DNA of 64,000 bases from Endoryza sp044226045 (lineage in GTDB: Bacteria > Bacteroidota > Bacteroidia > Chitinophagales > Chitinophagaceae): contig JBGAHR010000018.1 of assembly GCA_044226045.1 (NCBI GenBank), forward strand, positions 1-64,000, written 5' to 3'. The position numbers and the translations under genes were made by a program. The notes beneath the pieces were generated by a model. It saw only the letters and a list, made by a program, of their open reading frames with translations, ran no database searches and was not told the DNA's origin. Positions within the stretch are counted from its first letter, which is position 1, and each line of letters begins with the position of its first letter. Positions 9,901-17,683 of the stretch are shown in pieces.

Positions 9901-10603
9901 TGATCCTTTCTCCAAACTATCCATCTCTTTCGGTCCCGTTTATCAGCACTATCATATAGACAGCGCCGAGAACGTGGGAAGAATTTTATCGCAGGGAAGT
10001 TTACCCGGTGTAGATCCGGCTACCCTTTACCGCAATAAGTCCTACCTGGGTGGCAGGGTACAGGTAGATCTCGATACCCGGGATAACAAGACCATCACTC
10101 ACCGGGGACTCTGGTGGAGAACATACTTTCAATCGGCCGGAGGCCTCAATCATATCAGCAACAGTATTACCCAACTGGGGTCGGATATGTCGGTGTACAT
10201 GAGTTTCAGCAAAGCCGCCAAATTTGTGATCGGAGCCCGTGCGGGTGCCGGAATCAATTTCGGTAAATATGAATTTTTTCAAGCCCAGTACCTGGGTGGA
10301 AGCGAAAACCTGAGAGGATTCAGAAAGTACCGGTTTGGCGGTGATAAGATGGTATTCGGAAACCTCGACATGCGCCTCCACCTGTTCGACTTCAGAGGGT
10401 ACCTGTTACCCGGATCGCTCGGCATTCTTGGGTTTACTGATGTGGGAAGGGTATGGTACGATAAGGAATCTTCTTCAACCTGGCATAGTGGTTATGGAGG
10501 CGGCATCTGGCTGGCCCCGGCAAAAAGATATGTAATAACTTTCTGCTTTGCCAACTCAAAAGATGGAGGACTTCCGTTTGTTACCCTGGGATTTGAATTC
10601 TAG
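6980..10603 (+). CDS. Metallophosphoesterase fused to Omp85-type outer-membrane barrel
   Basis: This protein has 1207 residues. Residues 1-20 are a signal peptide. ~26-310 form a calcineurin-like phosphoesterase with all metal motifs (WLVGDAG, FLGDNIY, IPGNHDW, AAHHPF, SGHEHT). ~440-700 is an uncharacterised region with DMFMMDFDRHEDQWRW followed by AIPRDRDQPFF, a spacing resembling the catalytic and metal loops of atypical kinases of the HipA/CotH/Fam20 type (inference). From ~850 a bacterial-surface-antigen barrel runs to the end, with the Omp85 L6-type motif NLRGFRKYRF and a terminal aromatic (TLGFEF), the BAM signal. No POTRA domains are evident. The enzymatic parts should face the periplasm or be displayed. 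Confidence 0.82.
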   Translation: MRKAIFLLVLTWICLSAMSQSRVVERIWLVGDAGKLKNGENAQLELIRKTQKLDDHTTVLFLGDNIYQTGLPDSLSRTYAAKKKIIDIQIDLVKGTAARGFIIPGNHDWLEGRSKGWEQIKHQSNYVNALALPNVQFLPEDGCPGPVEVKLAENVLLVVMDSQWWLQQNERPGESSDCECKTEDEVLTRLNDIVYRNRDKILIFAAHHPFKTKGPHGGYFTFKQHLFPLTDVNEKLYIPFPVIGSVYPVLRATFGHIQDVKHPEYKDMITKIEEVLARHPYCIRVSGHEHTLQYIQSDGNDYIVSGAGSKTSQVKYGRETRYASEGPGVALLEIRDDQSVELSFYTTKQGLTPSYDTLLRKFVPVDLAKERVTIPVLPDSAKATAAAGFKAGKLKQFFWGSNYRNEWATEVKVPVFDIGKVKGGLKTVSRGGRLQSMSLRLEDSAGFQYVLRSVEKYPERVLPEEFRQTFIKDALVDAISSSYPYAALSVPIMATAAGIPHANPKLYYVTDDPRFGVFKSDFANGLYIFEEREPGGIKKTYSTPKVLEELQEDNDNRIDDHEVLQARLLDMFMMDFDRHEDQWRWGRTDNGKGKTYYAIPRDRDQPFFINRGVLPRIISRNWLQPRFQGFRVQARDIATFNFNGRYFDRLFLNRLSREEWERATDAFIPLMTDSVINAALQQQPVELQKYSVDFITSVLKKRRNFLKGDVMKYYAFLAKEVDIYGSDKKEWFDITRNQDGSVKVSMYKMDKDGKKGKPIYERLFSKKETNEIRIWAMGGDDHFEFLGNTRHSILVRVIGGPGDDETTVHSNSPAFKTRIYDLSTEKNTIQGEGRWLDRSSDNPEVHHVDRRAYKYNIWMPLLSVTYNLDDGIFLGAGVKYTGHGFRKDPYKVVHQLKASYAFATGAYNFKYDMHAVDALGALDLVAHANIRAPNNTSNFFGIGNETIFDKSNGKRIKYYRSRYNIIEGGLLLKYDPFSKLSISFGPVYQHYHIDSAENVGRILSQGSLPGVDPATLYRNKSYLGGRVQVDLDTRDNKTITHRGLWWRTYFQSAGGLNHISNSITQLGSDMSVYMSFSKAAKFVIGARAGAGINFGKYEFFQAQYLGGSENLRGFRKYRFGGDKMVFGNLDMRLHLFDFRGYLLPGSLGILGFTDVGRVWYDKESSSTWHSGYGGGIWLAPAKRYVITFCFANSKDGGLPFVTLGFEF

Positions 10604-10626
10604 CCGACTCCTTCACAGCCATAAAA

Positions 10627-10655
10627 AAACTGCGGTACTTACGGTACCGCAGTTT
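10627..10655. terminator. Bidirectional hairpin terminator
   Basis: AAACTGCGGTAC pairs perfectly with GTACCGCAGTTT around a 5-nt loop. A-runs on the left and T-rich sequence on the right allow it to end transcription from both convergent neighbours. Confidence 0.85.
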
Positions 10656-10705
10656 GTATAATCAGTATTCACTGTTATTCCGATCGGGAAAAAAGGAGCG
10701 AATTT

Positions 10706-13111
10706 CTATGACTCCTTTACTTCGACTTTCTTACTCTCTGTACCCGATGTGGCGGGTTCTTCGCCAACAGGTTCGACATCGAAATTGACAGCCACCCGTA
10801 ATCCTTTCAATCCACTGACTCCCTGTAACTCTTCCAGCTCAAATTGTTGCACCGCTCCTTTGAGTAATTCCTTGTTGCGCAGGAAGTCGATATACTCGAG
10901 GTATTCCTGGCCTTCCTGTGGTTGAGAATATACGATGGCAATATAGCCCGGCTGGGTCAGTCGCTCATTCGAGTTTTTGATATGCACTTTATCTATTCGC
11001 TTCTTGATAATCTCATACCTGATATTATAAGCGCCGTCCACATCGAATTTTCTTTCAGCAGTCCGGAAGCTGATAGAGATCGGGTTGCTGTGTGCCAGGA
11101 TCAACTGGGTCGTTTGAAGCGACAAGGAAAGATCCTTCTGCAATTTCGCTGTCAACTGTGCCGCTTTAGTAAGAGTGGTCAGTTGCCATATTTTGAGATT
11201 CTTTAAATAGAAAGTATCAAATTGTTTGTTGGGCGTGATGCTTTGACCAATATATATATTGAAGTCCACCCCATCTGTAACAAATCTTTCAAAATAATGG
11301 GGGAATATTTTTTGGGCAACAGCTTGTTCCCTGTCTATGAAGGCTGCCACTTCCTCGTTGATACGGGTAATGCTTTTTTCATAGTCGCGACGATGCGAGT
11401 AGAGCATATCAACCGGCGAATTAATCGCGGAAAAATAAGACTCGATAGCAGGCGACAATGCCGGCAGGATATCTTTCAGGTGATTGAACAACTGAATGAT
11501 GTCTTTGCGCAGGAATTGCTGCACGAGGATTTCGTCGTCCGAAAACAGCACCGAGGCTACGGAATCGGAGTATTTATCCAATTTGTACCTGATTTCGTCG
11601 AGCAGCGGAAAATTGGTTTGTTTTTGAGCCTGCCTGACTATTTCATCAGCCATATACAATTGTTCCAGCAGGTCCTGCTGTATCGCCTGGTTTCTCTCGA
11701 TGGAAGAGTTGCGAATATCAATAGCGCCGTAAAGCGGAAATACATTATTGAAAACGATCGGTTCTATCACCACATCTTTCTTTTCGTCTTTCCGGGTGAT
11801 ATAATCGAGGGCCGCTTCCGTAAATCTCCATTCAACGGCTGGTTGAACAGCTGTAAACTTGTCCTTGATTACCTTGTCAACCTGCGTATCGAGAATTTCC
11901 TGGCTCTTTTCTATGGCCAGTTCAAATAAAGGCACCGCAGGTTCAATCTTCACTACCTGCTCCTGCGACAATTGTCCGGGTTTATCAGACATGATACCCA
12001 GGATTCCGCTCAATCTTCCGTTTCTGTCGTAGAGTGGCTGAACGATCATACCCAGCATTCCTTTGTGCCGGAAATTTTCCAGGTAAGGATTCTGTTTATA
12101 TACTTCTTCGCTGAAAGCCGAAACAACCAGTGGTCTCTTGTTTCGTTTCTGGAACATTTCAGTAACCAGGTTATACAAAGCCTGGTGTTTATTCGCTGAT
12201 GGAGGTTCATGTACCAGCGATTTATTCGTTGAAAACGGATTTGTGGGTATCAGGTGATCATTGACTTCAAAAAATGGCTTCAGTGCGATATGAATACCGG
12301 GTACTCCTACCAGGTCCTGTACCTGTTTTTGAAGATTATTGAATAATTCCGCATCATCGAAAGAATGTATAGACAAAAGGCTATCCCTGATCTGGTTCAT
12401 CACCTCCCGGTCTGTTACTTCCCTCACATGTACGATCACAAATCCATCGAAGCTGAATCGCTCCAGCGGCAGTGATTGTTTGATGGCTTTTATGGTAGCC
12501 GGGTCCGACAGGTTGACTGATTCGCAATCACAGGCATCCGGCAACGATGGAAGCTCGCCGTCGACATGTATGTCGATAAAACGGGCATCCAGTTCCAGTT
12601 CCATGTATTTATCCAGGTTGGTAAAGGGACATTTGTAAGGATGAATTGAACGAATAATGCCGTCGACTTTCAAATGATACATTTTTCCAAGGATCATCTG
12701 GTAAGCCGAGAACATCTTTTCATCAGCCAGGCTTTTTTCCGTTCCGGAATCAGGCATGGTGATCGTCGTGTCTTCACCCAGCAGGAATGTTTTCTTGAAC
12801 AGTCGGGAAGCGTAGATCGTCTTGTACTTGAAAGGAATGCTTACCGCATAGAGATCCTCTTCATCCGATACTGTGATGGGAAACAGGGTCGTCATCATTT
12901 CGTCAATCAATGACTGATGACGTTCCATGATCGCTTCATCATCTATTGGTTGAAGTAACTCGGGGTATTGGCGAACTCTATCGAGCAGATTCTGATAAAC
13001 TTGTTTCTGTCCGGGTCTTCCTTCCGCTATGATCTTCTCCCAGGCTCTTATCAATGGTGCAAATGAAAGCCGGGAGCTAAAAGTATTGTCTTCGGGTAAA
13101 CATGTATTCAT
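10706..13111 (-). CDS. Large GAF-type cytoplasmic protein, function unknown
   Basis: This 801-residue protein has no signal peptide or membrane segment. Residues ~265-430 look like a GAF sensor domain (ELFNNLQKQVQDLVGVPGIHIAL, MLGMIVQPLYDRNGRLSGILGI). The N-terminal ~200 residues and the C-terminal ~350 residues are predicted helical/beta regions I do not recognise. The C-terminus is an acidic low-complexity tail (VGEEPATSGTESKKVEVKES). I have seen similar long GAF-annotated proteins in Chitinophagaceae but know no tested function. It stands alone between a shared terminator and a 350-bp gap. Confidence 0.6.
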   Translation of the reverse strand: MNTCLPEDNTFSSRLSFAPLIRAWEKIIAEGRPGQKQVYQNLLDRVRQYPELLQPIDDEAIMERHQSLIDEMMTTLFPITVSDEEDLYAVSIPFKYKTIYASRLFKKTFLLGEDTTITMPDSGTEKSLADEKMFSAYQMILGKMYHLKVDGIIRSIHPYKCPFTNLDKYMELELDARFIDIHVDGELPSLPDACDCESVNLSDPATIKAIKQSLPLERFSFDGFVIVHVREVTDREVMNQIRDSLLSIHSFDDAELFNNLQKQVQDLVGVPGIHIALKPFFEVNDHLIPTNPFSTNKSLVHEPPSANKHQALYNLVTEMFQKRNKRPLVVSAFSEEVYKQNPYLENFRHKGMLGMIVQPLYDRNGRLSGILGIMSDKPGQLSQEQVVKIEPAVPLFELAIEKSQEILDTQVDKVIKDKFTAVQPAVEWRFTEAALDYITRKDEKKDVVIEPIVFNNVFPLYGAIDIRNSSIERNQAIQQDLLEQLYMADEIVRQAQKQTNFPLLDEIRYKLDKYSDSVASVLFSDDEILVQQFLRKDIIQLFNHLKDILPALSPAIESYFSAINSPVDMLYSHRRDYEKSITRINEEVAAFIDREQAVAQKIFPHYFERFVTDGVDFNIYIGQSITPNKQFDTFYLKNLKIWQLTTLTKAAQLTAKLQKDLSLSLQTTQLILAHSNPISISFRTAERKFDVDGAYNIRYEIIKKRIDKVHIKNSNERLTQPGYIAIVYSQPQEGQEYLEYIDFLRNKELLKGAVQQFELEELQGVSGLKGLRVAVNFDVEPVGEEPATSGTESKKVEVKES

Positions 13112-13460
13112 GTCGTGTCCTTTGAATGATAAAAGAATTTTTCAAGGGTTCGACAGCTGGTGGTGGTCAAAATCGTATGTAAAGGTAGTTAAATAGAGCT
13201 GGCATTTACACTACTAATCGTCAATTATACCTGCTTTACCGGCGTATACCCGAATTATCTCGGTAAATGAACGAATAATTGAGTGTATGGCAGATGGCTG
13301 GCAAGTGCTTAATAGCTTGATTTACTACTCTTTTATAAACTTTAGATGGTAGAGCGGAAAAGCAGACCAACGTTCTGTTGCTGTCTGTTAAATTCCGAAG
13401 GGTTTTTGTGCTGAGCTTTCGGTCGGGTGGAAAATGACTTTTTGATGATGGTTCGGTCTT
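13112..13460. other. 349-bp intergenic gap, nothing recognised
   Basis: Unremarkable mixed sequence between two minus-strand genes. It must hold the promoter of the GAF-type gene, but I find no convincing TAnnTTTG box, hairpin terminator, RNA gene or short coding frame. Confidence 0.5.
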
Positions 13461-14393
13461 CTACAGGCGTCTTTTACGGTTCAATACAATCGACAGTTTC
13501 AGGTCCGCACTAAAGTAAGAATCATTTTTCTCGGAGTTCCCTCTCGGAGAGCCAGGTGTATGGCGGATGCTCGGATCGATTTCCCCGGTTCTGTCTGCCA
13601 GCTTTTTTGACAGGAAGCTGTTAACAGGGTCAAGATATTTATCAAAATAGAGGGGATCAATATATTTTCGGCTGACATCATCGAGGTAGTCGGTGAATAA
13701 TATCCGGTTCAGCCATTCGATTCGCAGAATAAAGATCGCCGACAGTTCAATTCTGCATCCTGCTCCTACAGGTACATTCGGCTGGCTTAATCTATACTGC
13801 GGGCGGTTACCATATTCCGGAAAACCCTGACCTTCCGTACGAAGCGGTTGCAATCGGATCGATTGATGATTCCATTCCGTCCGTGGATCGAATGTGTAAT
13901 AGCCGATACCAAACAGGAGGTAGGGTGACAGGATATCCCAGATGGCCGGTCTTGCCTCATCTGAAAAGCTGAATTCCATTGGATACAGTTCAGCCAGCAA
14001 TGACCATTCAGAGAGGCTTGTTGTAAAATGGAGATTACGTTTTCGGCGAATGCCGGGCTGTATTCCGGAGGTTTCAATTTCATGATCTGAACCCTCGAGA
14101 TGTCCCCTTGAATAAGACAATCGAAGACCCACCAGGTAATGATAGGTAACCGAAACCGACAGGCCAACCGAAGGTTTTGCATTATGCCAAACCAGATCCT
14201 TCAGAAATGGCCGGCCCCACTCTTTTTTACCGCCCAGGTCGGTCAGGCAATTCATTAAACCGAACCCCACACCGGTTTCCAGCAACCAGTCGTTTTCATA
14301 ATACCGGTCGTTATAAAAATATTGCTGACTATATAAATTGGAATAATTGTATGCAGCAAACAACAGGAGCAACAGGAAATGACGGAGAAACAT
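13461..14393 (-). CDS. Outer-membrane beta-barrel protein (DUF6089-like)
   Basis: The protein is 310 residues from the ATG at 14393 (MFLRHFLLLLLFAAYNYSNL, signal peptide); an ATG 12 bp upstream is possible. Alternating short amphipathic strands with Tyr/Gly-rich turns (GVGFGLMNCLTDLGG, YLLFGIGYYTFDPRTEW, PVGAGCRIELSAIFILRIEW) and the segment FTDYLDDVSRKYIDP are typical of small Bacteroidota barrels of the DUF6089 type. Function is unknown; location in the outer membrane is inferred. The stop codon is followed directly by the 350-bp gap. Confidence 0.65.
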   Translation of the reverse strand: MFLRHFLLLLLFAAYNYSNLYSQQYFYNDRYYENDWLLETGVGFGLMNCLTDLGGKKEWGRPFLKDLVWHNAKPSVGLSVSVTYHYLVGLRLSYSRGHLEGSDHEIETSGIQPGIRRKRNLHFTTSLSEWSLLAELYPMEFSFSDEARPAIWDILSPYLLFGIGYYTFDPRTEWNHQSIRLQPLRTEGQGFPEYGNRPQYRLSQPNVPVGAGCRIELSAIFILRIEWLNRILFTDYLDDVSRKYIDPLYFDKYLDPVNSFLSKKLADRTGEIDPSIRHTPGSPRGNSEKNDSYFSADLKLSIVLNRKRRL

Positions 14394-14554
14394 TGGCGGT
14401 ATCAATTGTTCTGTAAAATTTCAGGAAAGGGAAAATCAGGCCATGAAGTTTACAACACAATTCAACAGTGTTATTCTCCCGGAATAAACGAACAATACCA
14501 ATACCGGTTTGAAGAAATTTGAAAGTTACCTGGCTACTTTTGCGAGGTCATTGC

Positions 14555-15196
14555 CTACCCGAAATTTTTTTCAAAGTAGCGACAGGCTTGTTGTACGCCA
14601 CAATCGCGGCATTTGGGATTTCTGGCCACGCAAACATATCGTCCGTGCAGGATTAGCCAGTGATGTGCTTTGTGAATTAATTCTGTGGGGAGATATTTTA
14701 TTAGTTGTTTTTCGGCAGCCAGTGGTGTTTTAGCGCCAACAGTTAAACCAATCCGGGCGGATACACGGAATACATGGGTATCAACCGCCATGTTTGGCTG
14801 TTGATCAACCACAGAAGTGATGACGTTGGCAGTTTTTCTGCCAACGCCTGGTAAGGTTATCAATTCATCCACCGTAAGCGGAACCTGCCCATTAAACTCA
14901 GTCATGAGTTTTTGAGCCATCCCGATCAGGTGCTTTGTTTTGTTGTTAGGATAAGAGATGCTTTTGATCAGCGGGAAAAGGTCTTCGAAGCTGGCTTTGG
15001 AGAGGGAACTGGCATCCGGGTATTTTGCAAATATTGCCGGAGTGGTCATATTCACTCGTTTGTCGGTGCATTGCGCCGAAAGGATTACAGCTACCAGCAG
15101 TTGGAAAGGATTGTCATACAACAATTCTGTTTCCGCATCGGGAGCATATTCCTGGAAATAGTCAATAATGTACTGATAACGATCTTTTCGAGTCAT
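14555..15196 (-). CDS. nth: Endonuclease III, base-excision DNA glycosylase
   Basis: This 213-residue protein removes oxidised pyrimidines and cleaves the abasic site. The helix-hairpin-helix reads TLPGVGRKTAN with the catalytic Lys121; the catalytic Asp139 lies in AVDTHVFRV. The [4Fe-4S] loop has Cys189, Cys196, Cys199 and Cys205 in the expected C-x6-C-x2-C-x5-C spacing. Length and motifs are complete, so it should be active. It is followed 359 bp upstream in coordinate by the same-strand small gene below, with 47 bp between the two, so co-transcription is possible. Confidence 0.96.
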   Translation of the reverse strand: MTRKDRYQYIIDYFQEYAPDAETELLYDNPFQLLVAVILSAQCTDKRVNMTTPAIFAKYPDASSLSKASFEDLFPLIKSISYPNNKTKHLIGMAQKLMTEFNGQVPLTVDELITLPGVGRKTANVITSVVDQQPNMAVDTHVFRVSARIGLTVGAKTPLAAEKQLIKYLPTELIHKAHHWLILHGRYVCVARNPKCRDCGVQQACRYFEKNFG

Positions 15197-15243
15197 TGCT
15201 AAAATGACTGCGAATTTAAGTAAGGAATCGAATTGATCGCTAA

Positions 15244-15519
15244 TTACAGTGTTTCGGCAACATCAGTCTCGCGGGCGTAGTTGAGTACATTCATTACTGC
15301 TACGGCGCGGGGTGATTCTAATGTGTGACCTAAACTGTCAATGGAAGCGTTCAAAACTTCGATCTTTTCGCGGAGAGTCCAATCATTACAAAGGGCCTCC
15401 TCAATTGCGCGTGTTTTTTCGATAGAGGTTTCCTTATACAAATACTGTATAAGCTCCTCTGTAGTAAAGAGAATGGGCATAGGCAAACCATTTATATCCT
15501 TTAAGTCCGAAAGAGTCAA
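15244..15519 (-). CDS. Small hypothetical protein, anti-sigma-factor-like
   Basis: This 91-residue soluble protein has the layout of the short helical proteins that accompany sigma factors in Bacteroidota: TEELIQYLYKETS ... EEALCNDWTLREKIEVLNASID. It resembles a zinc-finger anti-sigma N-terminal domain without the Cys/His ligands (one Cys only). No sigma factor is adjacent. I recognise the pattern but not a named family, so the comparison is an inference. Its start is the first ATG after an intergenic repeat tract. Confidence 0.6.
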   Translation of the reverse strand: MTLSDLKDINGLPMPILFTTEELIQYLYKETSIEKTRAIEEALCNDWTLREKIEVLNASIDSLGHTLESPRAVAVMNVLNYARETDVAETL

Positions 15520-15649
15520 TTTCGGTGTCCGTCCGAATCTATTAACGGGTGTTTGGTTCTAATATTGTGCGGATACTGGAAATGGGATAAGGAGTAACAA
15601 TACCTGAAAGTTAATAAATGCCTGTAAACGAGGCAATAGTAAAAATACG

Positions 15650-15823
15650 CGGAAAGAGGGCGAGATCGGAGCGAGAGCGGGAGCGGGAGCGGGGAAACGG
15701 AAAGAGAAACGGAGCGGGAGCGTGGGCGGAAGCGGAAATGGAGAGAACGGGCGTCAGTGAGAGCGGTAGTTCATTCAGCGCCTTCTGCGCTTCGTCTAAT
15801 TCGAGTAATTCGTCTAATTCGCG
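15650..15823. repeat. Low-complexity tract: GGGAGC words, AAASRG hexamers and TCTAATTCG octamers
   Basis: On the plus strand GAGCGAGAGCGGGAGCGGG (from 15670) leads into GGAAACGGAAAGAGAAACGG, a second GGAGCGGGAGCG block, then after 15790 TCGTCTAATTCGAGTAATTC repeats. It fills most of the 309-bp gap and ends 5 bp from the stop codon of the FtsB/DivIC gene, on the antisense side of that gene. Same word families as at the other tracts in this window. Confidence 0.85.
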
Positions 15824-15828
15824 TCACC

Positions 15829-16122
15829 CTATTCCGGCACTATATACAAATCCTCATTATCCTTCTTCATCCGGTACTTCTCGCGGGCATATTTTTCAGA
15901 AATCGAGGGGTAATTCTTCAATAGCTCCAGCTCCTGGCGTATTTTTTCGTTTTCCTTGATATAATAATCCCGGTTGGTTTCGAGGGCTTTCAATTCCTGG
16001 TGATGCCTGAAATTGTTGATCAGATCACGATCGTCGAAAAATATCAGCCATACAGTAAAGCCCAGGGCGGTAAGCAGATATTTATTCTTCATCCACGATG
16101 GTAAGCGATCTAACAAAGGCAT
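15829..16122 (-). CDS. Septum formation initiator FtsB/DivIC-like
   Basis: This 97-residue bitopic membrane protein has a cytoplasmic N-terminus, one membrane helix (LLTALGFTVWLIFF), a periplasmic coiled coil (NNFRHHQELKALETNRDYYI) and the short conserved tail SEKYAREKYRMKK. This is the layout of FtsB/DivIC, which bridges FtsL and FtsQ in the divisome. The gene lies downstream of enolase, an arrangement common in Bacteroidota. Met1 is kept; Met11 is a possible alternative start. A 13-bp inverted repeat lies between it and eno. Confidence 0.87.
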   Translation of the reverse strand: MPLLDRLPSWMKNKYLLTALGFTVWLIFFDDRDLINNFRHHQELKALETNRDYYIKENEKIRQELELLKNYPSISEKYAREKYRMKKDNEDLYIVPE

Positions 16123-16176
16123 AGAAAACGGTATTTGGAATGATGGATATTCTCGCTGGAATAAACCGGCTGAATT

Positions 16177-16239
16177 GTTTATGGCTTTTCATTGTCCGGT
16201 GTTCGTTAAAAACAGGTCGGAAAACAAAAAGCCATAAAC
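16177..16239 (-). terminator. Long-loop inverted repeat downstream of eno
   Basis: GTTTATGGCTTTT (16177-16189) and AAAAGCCATAAAC (16227-16239) are perfect 13-bp reverse complements separated by 37 bp. The structure starts 12 bp after the eno stop codon and ends 55 bp before the FtsB/DivIC start. It could be an attenuator or mRNA-stabilising stem rather than a classical terminator, because the loop is long and no U-tract follows. Confidence 0.5.
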
Positions 16240-16251
16240 TTCAAACAGCTA

Positions 16252-17544
16252 TTACTTACCAAATTTAATCTTTCCGGCTGGATAAATGGCGTTGGCGCCG
16301 AGCATTTCTTCAATTCTCAGCAACTGGTTGTACTTGGCCATACGATCGGTACGGCTTGCACTTCCGGTTTTGATCTGTCCGCAATTGAGAGCTACTGCCA
16401 GGTCGGCAATGGTTGTATCTTCTGTTTCTCCACTGCGGTGACTCATGATGGAAGTGTAACCGCTACGCTGTGCCAGTTGCACAGCATCGATGGTTTCGGT
16501 TACAGTACCGATCTGGTTCACCTTGATCAGGATGCTATTGGCGATGCCCTGGTCGATACCCTGCTGCAGACGCTTTACGTTGGTAACAAAGAGATCATCA
16601 CCCACCAGCTGGCATTTGGTGCCAATGGCTTCCGTCAGTTTTTTCCAACCGTTCCAGTCGTCTTCTGCCATGCCGTCTTCGATAGAAATGATGGGATATT
16701 TCTCCACCCATTTCGCCCAATATTCTACCATCGCGTCGGAACTGATCACTTTAGAGGCATCGCTCTTGTAAAACTTGTATGAGTTTGTTTTTTCGTCAAA
16801 CATCTCGCTGCTGGCCGCATCCATGGCGATGAAGATCTGTTTGCCTGGCTCGTATCCCGCCGCCTCTATAGCCTGCAATACGATTTCCAGCGCTTCTTCA
16901 TTGCTCTTGATTTCCGGAGCAAAACCACCTTCATCACCCACGTTGGTGCTATAGCCTTTCTTTTTCAATACTGATTTCAGGTGATGGAAAGTTTCAACAC
17001 CCCAGCGAAGACCTTCCGCGAAGCTCGTGGCGCCCGCAGGAACGATCATGAATTCCTGGAAGTCGATTTTGTTATCGGCATGAACTCCACCATTGAGGAT
17101 ATTCATCAGAGGAATAGGAAGCATGGTAGCATTTACGCCACCGAGATAACGGAAAAGCGGAAGATTGCTTTCCATTGCGGCAGCACGGGCAACGGCCATC
17201 GATACGGCCAGCATGGCATTGGCGCCCAGCTTACCTTTGTTTTCCGTTCCATCCAATTGGATAAGCAGATGATCTATATATGTCTGACGGGTAACATCAA
17301 TGCCGATCAATTGCTGGGAAATAGTGGCGTTAACATTTTCAACGGCTTTCAATACGCCTTTTCCCATATAGGTTTTTTTATCGCCATCGCGCAGCTCTAC
17401 GGCCTCGTGTTTACCCGTAGATGCACCGGAGGGAACAGCGGCTCTTCCTAAAAATCCACTGTCGGTAACCACATCCACTTCAACGGTTGGATTTCCGCGG
17501 CTATCTAATATCTGTCGGGCATGAACTTCTGCGATGTAACTCAT
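16252..17544 (-). CDS. eno: Enolase
   Basis: This 430-residue protein is the glycolytic/gluconeogenic 2-phosphoglycerate dehydratase. Clear family blocks are AEVHARQILDSRGNPTVEVD at the N-terminus, AVPSGASTGKHEA, GDEGGFAP, the metal site SIEDGMAEDDW and VGDDLFVTN, the catalytic-lysine region LIKVNQIGTVTET, and SHRSGETEDTTIADLAVA with KTGSASRTDR near the C-terminus. Length matches bacterial enolases. A perfect -7 box lies 50 bp upstream of the start. Confidence 0.98.
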   Translation of the reverse strand: MSYIAEVHARQILDSRGNPTVEVDVVTDSGFLGRAAVPSGASTGKHEAVELRDGDKKTYMGKGVLKAVENVNATISQQLIGIDVTRQTYIDHLLIQLDGTENKGKLGANAMLAVSMAVARAAAMESNLPLFRYLGGVNATMLPIPLMNILNGGVHADNKIDFQEFMIVPAGATSFAEGLRWGVETFHHLKSVLKKKGYSTNVGDEGGFAPEIKSNEEALEIVLQAIEAAGYEPGKQIFIAMDAASSEMFDEKTNSYKFYKSDASKVISSDAMVEYWAKWVEKYPIISIEDGMAEDDWNGWKKLTEAIGTKCQLVGDDLFVTNVKRLQQGIDQGIANSILIKVNQIGTVTETIDAVQLAQRSGYTSIMSHRSGETEDTTIADLAVALNCGQIKTGSASRTDRMAKYNQLLRIEEMLGANAIYPAGKIKFGK

Positions 17545-17593
17545 AAAAAAGATGTTGATTTAAATGTTTGAAAATACTGATAGCAAGCCGCCG

Positions 17594-17601
17594 CAAATCT
17601 A
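17594..17601 (-). promoter_or_regulatory. Candidate -7 box of eno (TAGATTTG)
   Basis: Read on the minus strand, TAGATTTG is an exact TAnnTTTG match, 50 bp upstream of the eno ATG in the 139-bp gap after gldA. No clear TTTG -33 element is visible. Confidence 0.5.
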
Positions 17602-17683
17602 AGGAACTTTTGCGTTCAGCCTCCCGGGGAGAACAGAATCTGTGCAGCGTTTACAGAAAGAAAATGCAGTTTACTAAAGTACG

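Noticed and set aside
16438..17451. Plus-strand frames opposite eno
   Set aside because: Shadows of the eno coding sequence; amino-acid composition is atypical and no family match is visible.
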